Shown here one piece after another: positions 45,023 to 49,882 of a DNA stretch of 49,882 bases; the stretch's first letter is position 1; each line of letters starts with the position of its first letter. Both the position numbers and the translations under genes were made by a program. This DNA comes from Bacteroidota bacterium (GTDB lineage: Bacteria; Bacteroidota; Bacteroidia; Flavobacteriales; Weeksellaceae). The stretch lies in contig JAEWZO010000009.1 in the NCBI GenBank assembly GCA_023458415.1, positions 1 to 49,882 on the forward strand. Reading direction: 5' to 3'. A model generated the notes under the pieces. It searched no databases and had not been told where the DNA came from. It saw only the letters and a program-made list of their open reading frames with translations.

Positions 45023-46162
45023 ATGAATACCGACTCAGTTCACAACTTACAAATGATTGCCGATACTGCACGAGATTTTGCAGAAACCAACATCCGTCCG
45101 CACATTATGGAATGGGACGAAAGCCAGACTTTTCCTGTTGATTTATTTCATCAGCTGGGAGAAATGGGCTTCATGGGAATTGTTATTCCGGAGGAATATG
45201 GCGGATCCGGCTTAGGCTATCATGAATATGTAAAAATTTTGGACGAGATTTCTCAGGTAGATCCTTCTATCGGTCTTTCGGTTGCGGCACACAACTCACT
45301 TTGTACCAATCATATCTATGAATTTGGTAATGAAGAACAGCGACACAAATGGCTTCCTCAACTGGCTTCAGGTAAAGTAATCGGTGCGTGGGGACTTACC
45401 GAGCACAACACAGGATCCGATTCAGGCGGAATGTCCACAACTGCTGTAAAAGACGGCGGTGAGTGGGTAATCAACGGAGCGAAAAATTTTATCACACACG
45501 CTATTTCCGGTGATATTGCCGTGGTGATGACCAGAACCGGTGAAAAAGGAACAAAAAATAATTCAACTGCTTTTGTTTTGGAAAAAGATATGCAAGGTTT
45601 TTCTTCAGGTAAAAAAGAAAACAAACTGGGAATGCGCGCTTCCGAAACTGCAGAACTTATTTTCGATAATGTAAGAGTTCCGGATTCACATAGATTGGGC
45701 GAAGTTGGTGATGGTTTCAAGCAGGCGATGAAAATTCTTGACGGTGGAAGAATCTCCATCGCAGCACTGTCTTTGGGAATTGCACGCGGAGCTTACAAAG
45801 CAGCTTTGAAATATGCAAAAGAAAGACATCAGTTCGGAAAACCGATTTCAGATTTTCAGGCTATTAACTTTATGTTAGCTGATATGGCTACAGAAATTGA
45901 TGCTGCAGAACTTTTGATTCAGAGAGCATCAACACTGAAAAATGCTAAACAGAAAATGACACGCGAAGGTGCGATGGCAAAATTATACGCATCAGAAGCT
46001 TGTGTTAGAATCGCCAACAATTCCGTACAGATTTTCGGTGGGTACGGTTATACAAAGGATTTCCCAGCGGAAAAATTCTATCGTGATTCCAAACTTTGTA
46101 CGATTGGTGAAGGCACTTCCGAAATCCAGAGATTGGTTATCGGTAGAGATATCACAAGATAA
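45023..46162 (+). CDS. Acyl-CoA dehydrogenase
   Basis: The 379-residue flavoenzyme catalyses the first, FAD-dependent alpha-beta dehydrogenation of acyl-CoAs. The ATG at 45023 is preferred to a TTG at 45002. Family signatures are GAWGLTEHNTGSDSGGM, the second signature near FGKPISDFQAINFMLADM, and the C-terminal GEGTSEIQRLVIGRDI with the likely catalytic glutamate. Length is that of short/branched-chain members; substrate is not predictable. It is monocistronic with a terminator. Confidence 0.94.
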   Translation: MNTDSVHNLQMIADTARDFAETNIRPHIMEWDESQTFPVDLFHQLGEMGFMGIVIPEEYGGSGLGYHEYVKILDEISQVDPSIGLSVAAHNSLCTNHIYEFGNEEQRHKWLPQLASGKVIGAWGLTEHNTGSDSGGMSTTAVKDGGEWVINGAKNFITHAISGDIAVVMTRTGEKGTKNNSTAFVLEKDMQGFSSGKKENKLGMRASETAELIFDNVRVPDSHRLGEVGDGFKQAMKILDGGRISIAALSLGIARGAYKAALKYAKERHQFGKPISDFQAINFMLADMATEIDAAELLIQRASTLKNAKQKMTREGAMAKLYASEACVRIANNSVQIFGGYGYTKDFPAEKFYRDSKLCTIGEGTSEIQRLVIGRDITR

Positions 46163-46184
46163 AATCATAAAGAAAATTAGCAAG

Positions 46185-46214
46185 AGCCGGATCATTTTTT
46201 GATTCGGCTTTTTC
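46185..46214 (+). terminator. Terminator of the acyl-CoA dehydrogenase gene
   Basis: A 10-bp stem (AGCCGGATCA with TGATTCGGCT, one G-T pair) with a T5 loop is followed by T residues. Confidence 0.88.
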
Positions 46215-46264
46215 ATTCACGTTTAACTGCTAATCTTTATATTTGCTGAAAACAATTATTTTTA

Positions 46265-46732
46265 ATGGATAAGATAGACTCCCTAAACCAAGTGGCAGAA
46301 TTTCACAGAACATTCAACGCTCCGGTTCTCGATACCCCTCAAATTCCGTCAAAAGAAAGATGCGAACTAAGAATAGAACTTCTTCAGGAAGAACTGAACG
46401 AACTGAAACAGGCGATTGAAGACAATAATATCGTGGAAGTTGCAGATGCACTTTGCGATTTGCAGTACGTTTTGAGTGGTGCCGTTCTGGAGTTTGGTCT
46501 GGGCGAAAAATTCGTGGAACTTTTTAATGAAGTTCAGCGGTCAAATATGTCGAAAGCTTGTGCTACGCAACAGGAAGCAGATGAAACCATTGCATTCTAC
46601 AAAGAAAAAGGACAGGATGCATTTTCAGAAATTTCAGGTGACAAAATTAATGTTCACCGTATTTCAGATAATAAAGTCCTTAAAAATAAATACTACTCTC
46701 CTGCCGATCTTGAAACCATTTTAAACACATAA
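46265..46732 (+). CDS. MazG-like nucleotide pyrophosphohydrolase
   Basis: The 155-residue all-helical protein carries the MazG / phosphoribosyl-ATP pyrophosphohydrolase-like pattern: E-L-R-I-x-L-L-x-E-E-L-N-E-L (residues 35-48) for metal binding and E-V-A-D-A-L-C-D-L-x-Y (about 58-69). Enzymes of this superfamily hydrolyse (d)NTPs or their analogues to monophosphate and pyrophosphate. It is four bases upstream of the thioredoxin-like gene and may head a four-gene operon to 48098. A -7-like TATATTTG lies at 46239-46246. Confidence 0.8.
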   Translation: MDKIDSLNQVAEFHRTFNAPVLDTPQIPSKERCELRIELLQEELNELKQAIEDNNIVEVADALCDLQYVLSGAVLEFGLGEKFVELFNEVQRSNMSKACATQQEADETIAFYKEKGQDAFSEISGDKINVHRISDNKVLKNKYYSPADLETILNT

Positions 46733-46736
46733 AATA

Positions 46737-47297
46737 ATGAAAAAAATACTTTCTCTAATTCCCGTTTTTGCTCTTGCTTTTATTTCACTTCAGTCATGTG
46801 ACAATCAGAAAGTGATTGTTAACAGAGAAGTTGAAACTACCAACGACGGTAAAATGCTTCTGGGTACACAAACCAGAGATCAGTTCACCAAAGAACCGTA
46901 CAGCAATTGGTACAGCAAAGAGTATGATCAGTATTCAGTCGACACTCAATCCATTGAAGAACTGAAGAAAGAAAAACTTAATTCTTACCAAATTGTAGCA
47001 GTTCTGGGAACGTGGTGCGGCGATAGCCACAGACATTTCCCAAGATTTATGAAGATTCTTGACACTCTTGGTTATCCAGAAAACAAACTGACCATTATCG
47101 CAGTAAACCTTAAAAAGGAAGCTCCGAGTGGCGAAGAAGGTGTGTACAATATTCAGTTTGTACCGACATTTATCGTGAAAAAATATGGCAAAGAAATTGG
47201 TAGAATAGTTGAAAATCCGAAATCCGGTTGGATTGAAAAAGACCTTCTGGAAATCATTAAAAAAGACAACTCGTCTCTGAAAGACATTCTGAAATAA
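46737..47297 (+). CDS. Thioredoxin-like lipoprotein with WCGDS site
   Basis: The 186-residue protein has a lipoprotein signal (ISLQSC, cysteine 21). The thioredoxin fold is clear: VAVLGTWCGDSHRHFPRFM, then NIQFVPTFIVKKYGKEIGRIVE with the cis-proline. The active site is C-G-D-S rather than C-x-x-C, so it has only the nucleophilic cysteine; such proteins can act as isomerase-like or mixed-disulfide enzymes but not as simple dithiol reductases. It is likely in the periplasm, anchored to a membrane. Confidence 0.82.
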   Translation: MKKILSLIPVFALAFISLQSCDNQKVIVNREVETTNDGKMLLGTQTRDQFTKEPYSNWYSKEYDQYSVDTQSIEELKKEKLNSYQIVAVLGTWCGDSHRHFPRFMKILDTLGYPENKLTIIAVNLKKEAPSGEEGVYNIQFVPTFIVKKYGKEIGRIVENPKSGWIEKDLLEIIKKDNSSLKDILK

Positions 47298-47903
47298 ATG
47301 CAGAACAAAAGAAAAGTTATCGTTTCGTTTCTCCTTGGCGCAGCCGCAATGCTGCTTCTCTTCCTGCTTTTCAAAGGATTCAGTAAGAAAAACGAGGAAA
47401 CTCAAAACGATTATTTTATCATCACCAACCAAATCCGAAAAATGAACAAAATGGTGGTGATGGAACAGGATCTTTCAACACTTTATTCTTCAAAGGTGAG
47501 TTATAAATTTCTTGGAAACGCAGTTTCAGAAAATACCGTAATGGCCTTCACTAAAACAAAAGCACAGGCTTCGTATGATTTGAATAAAATGAAAATCGAT
47601 GTAGATTCGGTCAACAGAAAACTCATTATCAGAGAATTGCCGAGTCCAGAAATCTCTATCATTCCAAGTGTTGAAATCCGCTCTATTGACGATTCTTTCC
47701 TGAACCGTGTTGATGACACTCAGATAAAAAAAGTAACTGAAGCAGCTAAGAAAGATGCTGTTTCCCGTGTTGACCAGAATAAACTCCGTACTGAAGGGAA
47801 AACTCAGTTGATGGAAAACCTTGATAATATTTTCGTTTTGGCAAAAGCTTTGAAGTATACTATTGAAGACGAAACAGGTCAAATCGATCAGTCCAAACTT
47901 TAA
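47298..47903 (+). CDS. DUF4230 family membrane-anchored protein
   Basis: The 201-residue protein has one N-terminal membrane segment (residues about 7-24) followed by a periplasmic or cytoplasmic alpha-beta domain typical of DUF4230 (VVMEQDLSTLY, VDVDSVNRKLIIRELPSPEI-like pattern). Function unknown. Its ATG directly abuts the stop of the thioredoxin-like gene, indicating translational coupling. Confidence 0.78.
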   Translation: MQNKRKVIVSFLLGAAAMLLLFLLFKGFSKKNEETQNDYFIITNQIRKMNKMVVMEQDLSTLYSSKVSYKFLGNAVSENTVMAFTKTKAQASYDLNKMKIDVDSVNRKLIIRELPSPEISIIPSVEIRSIDDSFLNRVDDTQIKKVTEAAKKDAVSRVDQNKLRTEGKTQLMENLDNIFVLAKALKYTIEDETGQIDQSKL

Positions 47904-47915
47904 AAAAATAAAATT

Positions 47916-48098
47916 ATGGAAAAGCCAAAAAGTAAAAAAACGGAAGAAGCCGAAGTGAAAAAACAAAATCAGGATTACCGCAATATCCCTGCATCTTCGG
48001 ACAGAATAGAATCTGAAGAAACAGCAAAAAAAGAAATAAAGGAATCGTCTGAACTCAACAAAGAAGGAAAAACAGACAACACTGAAAAAAACAGCTAA
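47916..48098 (+). CDS. Small charged hypothetical protein
   Basis: The 60-residue product is highly charged and probably disordered (MEKPKSKKTEEAEVKK at the start, KTDNTEKNS at the end). It has no signal peptide or membrane segment. It is 12 bases downstream of the DUF4230 gene and just before a terminator, which supports it being a real last gene of the operon. I recognise no family. Confidence 0.6.
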   Translation: MEKPKSKKTEEAEVKKQNQDYRNIPASSDRIESEETAKKEIKESSELNKEGKTDNTEKNS

Positions 48099-48102
48099 AA
48101 AG

Positions 48103-48129
48103 ATCCGGTCGCAATGGCCGGATTTTTTT
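48103..48129 (+). terminator. Terminator after the small charged protein gene
   Basis: An 8-bp stem (ATCCGGTC with GGCCGGAT, one T-G pair) with a 5-base loop is followed by seven T residues. Confidence 0.88.
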
Positions 48130-48175
48130 ATGTGCTAATTTGCTGGTTTCAATGTTATTTTGTTTCAAAAATCCT

Positions 48176-48183
48176 TACTTTTG
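48176..48183 (+). promoter_or_regulatory. -7 element TACTTTTG before thrS
   Basis: It matches TAnnTTTG and lies 26 bases before the thrS start. The closest TTG (48160-48162) is only 13 bases upstream, so the -33 region is poor. No T-box-like leader fits in this short gap. Confidence 0.55.
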
Positions 48184-48209
48184 CAACTTATAATTTTTTA
48201 AGCAGAAAA

Positions 48210-49882
48210 ATGGTAAACATCACACTTCCGGACGGAAGCATCAAAGAATTTGAAGGGGAAATATCCGCAATGGATGTGGCAAAATCTATCAGTGAAGGTT
48301 TGGCGCGCAACACAATTTCCGCAGTGGTAAACGGCAAACAGGTAGAAGTTACCACGCCAATTACGACAGATTCAACAGTGCAGCTTCTGACCTGGAATGA
48401 TGATTTAGGCAAAAAAGCTTTTTGGCATTCTTCTGCACACCTTTTAGCGCAGGCAATTATGGAGTTTTACCCACAAGCTAAACTTACCATTGGTCCGGCT
48501 ATCGAAAACGGTTTCTATTACGATGTTGATTTTGGTGATGAAACTTTAAGCGAAAAAGATTTCGAAAAAATCGAAAAGAAAATGCTGGAAAACGCCAAAA
48601 AAGATTCCACATTCAAACTTTACGCGGTATCAAAAGCTGATGCTTTGAAAGAATACGAAGGAAACGAATTCAAAACAGAATTGATTTCCAATCTTAACGA
48701 TGGCGAAATAACTTTCTGTACACACGATAACTTCACCGATTTATGCCGTGGCGGCCACATTCCTTCAACTGGGATTGTTAAAGCGGTAAAAGTTCTGAAT
48801 GCTGCAGGAGCTTACTGGAGAGGCGACGAAAAAAATCCACAACTTACGAGAGTTTATGGTATTTCTTTTCCGAAACAGAAAGAACTTAACGAATATCTTG
48901 AGCGTCTGGAAGAAGCCAAACGCCGCGATCACCGTAAACTTGGGAAAGAACTCGGAATTTTCGCATTCTCTGAAAAAGTAGGATCCGGCTTACCATTATG
49001 GTTGCCAAAAGGAACAGCTTTACGTAAGAAACTGGAAAATTTCCTGTCCGATGCGCAGAAAAAAGGTGGTTACGAATTTGTGATGACACCACACATTGGA
49101 AATGTTGAACTGTATAAAACTTCCGGTCACTTTCAGAAATATGGAGCCGATTCTTTTCAGGCCATCAAAACTCCAAATGAAGGTGAAGAATTCATGCTGA
49201 AACCGATGAACTGTCCTCATCACTGCGAAATCTATAAAGTTGGACAGTGGTCTTACCGTGATTTACCGAAGCGTTTTGCTGAATTTGGAACTGTATACAG
49301 GTATGAACAGTCAGGAGAACTTCACGGTTTGACGAGAGTCCGCGGATTTACTCAGGACGATGCGCACCTTTTCTGTACACCAGATCAGTTGCTGGAAGAA
49401 TTTGAAGGCGTAATCGATCTGGTGATGTATGTTTTCAAAAATCTTGGGTTTGAAGATTTCGTGACGCAGGTTTCACTTCGTGATCCTGAGAATAAGGAGA
49501 AATACATCGGATCTGATGAAAACTGGGAAAAAGCAGAAAACGCAATTATTCAGGCAGCTAACAATAAAGATTTAAAAACCGTCATCGAATATGGCGAAGC
49601 AGCGTTCTACGGTCCCAAACTCGACTTTATGGTGAAAGATGCTTTAGGCAGGAGATGGCAGTTGGGAACGATTCAGGTGGATTATAATTTACCGGAAAGA
49701 TTCGATCTTCATTACATCGGAAGCGATGGCGAGAAGCACCGTCCGGTAATGATTCACCGTGCACCGTTTGGTTCAATGGAGCGGTTCGTTGCTGTTCTTA
49801 TAGAGCATACTGCCGGTAAATTCCCGTTATGGCTTACGCCAGATCAAGTAGCTATACTTCCTATCAGCGAGAAGTTCAATGA
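48210..49882 (+). CDS. thrS: Threonyl-tRNA synthetase, C-terminus cut by window edge
   Basis: The visible 557 residues cover the TGS domain (1-60, VNITLPDGSIKEFEG), the editing domain with its zinc/histidine motif (HSSAHLLAQAI, about 72; CRGGHIPSTG, about 180), and the class II catalytic core: motif 2 FGTVYRYEQSGELHGLTRVRGF and motif 3 region HRAPFGSMERF. Zinc ligands appear in LKPMNCPHHCEIY. Only the anticodon-binding domain is missing. It charges tRNA-Thr and edits mis-charged serine. Confidence 0.97.
   Translation, partial: MVNITLPDGSIKEFEGEISAMDVAKSISEGLARNTISAVVNGKQVEVTTPITTDSTVQLLTWNDDLGKKAFWHSSAHLLAQAIMEFYPQAKLTIGPAIENGFYYDVDFGDETLSEKDFEKIEKKMLENAKKDSTFKLYAVSKADALKEYEGNEFKTELISNLNDGEITFCTHDNFTDLCRGGHIPSTGIVKAVKVLNAAGAYWRGDEKNPQLTRVYGISFPKQKELNEYLERLEEAKRRDHRKLGKELGIFAFSEKVGSGLPLWLPKGTALRKKLENFLSDAQKKGGYEFVMTPHIGNVELYKTSGHFQKYGADSFQAIKTPNEGEEFMLKPMNCPHHCEIYKVGQWSYRDLPKRFAEFGTVYRYEQSGELHGLTRVRGFTQDDAHLFCTPDQLLEEFEGVIDLVMYVFKNLGFEDFVTQVSLRDPENKEKYIGSDENWEKAENAIIQAANNKDLKTVIEYGEAAFYGPKLDFMVKDALGRRWQLGTIQVDYNLPERFDLHYIGSDGEKHRPVMIHRAPFGSMERFVAVLIEHTAGKFPLWLTPDQVAILPISEKFN

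Noticed and set aside
48130..48209. T-box or other amino-acid leader upstream of thrS
   Set aside because: Only about 25 bases separate the -7 element from the start codon, with no stable hairpin.

Overview
The window looks like a chromosomal segment of a flavobacterium in the Chryseobacterium / Weeksellaceae group. The evidence is type IX secretion (T9SS) tails on several proteins, a GldA-like ABC ATPase, a 591-residue six-domain ribosomal protein S1, an exonuclease-DnaE fusion, lipoproteins, and flavobacterial promoters of the TTG...TAnnTTTG type. The genus is inferred from protein flavour only.

Left part (1-17.6 kb): a truncated alpha-2-macroglobulin gene (minus strand) carrying a hairpin of heptamer repeats inside its reading frame; a UbiA-like membrane protein, recF and a DciA-like gene (plus strand); a small gene graveyard where two divergent genes have both lost their 5' ends; a PF10136-like membrane protein, mtgA and a metal-chelate binding lipoprotein (minus strand); tRNA-Arg and a short GldA-like ATPase; then a complete tetR-outer membrane factor-adaptor-RND efflux operon with a consensus promoter and a candidate operator.

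Middle part (17.6-29.6 kb) is the accessory region. A 5.5-kb minus-strand gene for a T9SS-exported beta-helix surface protein with six 225-bp Ig-like repeats is broken by two nonsense codons, two single-base frameshifts and a lost start codon. Divergent from it runs a six-gene curli operon: a CsgA-like amyloid with 22 uninterrupted 11-residue units, a CsgB-like minor curlin, a CsgE with an added CsgH-like domain, CsgF, a CsgG with an added C-terminal beta-barrel-like domain, and a lipoprotein with a TolB-like propeller. A hairpin with a short T tract follows csgA and may set subunit stoichiometry. A convergent LuxR-type regulator whose receiver domain lacks the phosphorylatable aspartate closes the region and is a candidate curli regulator.

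Right part (29.6-49.9 kb) is mostly housekeeping: dnaE with an N-terminal proofreading exonuclease, rplS, a small gene split by a nonsense codon, a T9SS M36 metalloprotease, rpsA, a YflT-like stress protein, a MerR-type regulator, a helix-hairpin-helix repeat protein, a T9SS endonuclease I, an acyl-CoA dehydrogenase, a MazG-like hydrolase, a thioredoxin-like lipoprotein, a DUF4230 protein and the start of thrS. No insertion sequence, prophage or CRISPR array was seen. The most distinctive content is the curli operon architecture and the decayed surface protein beside it.
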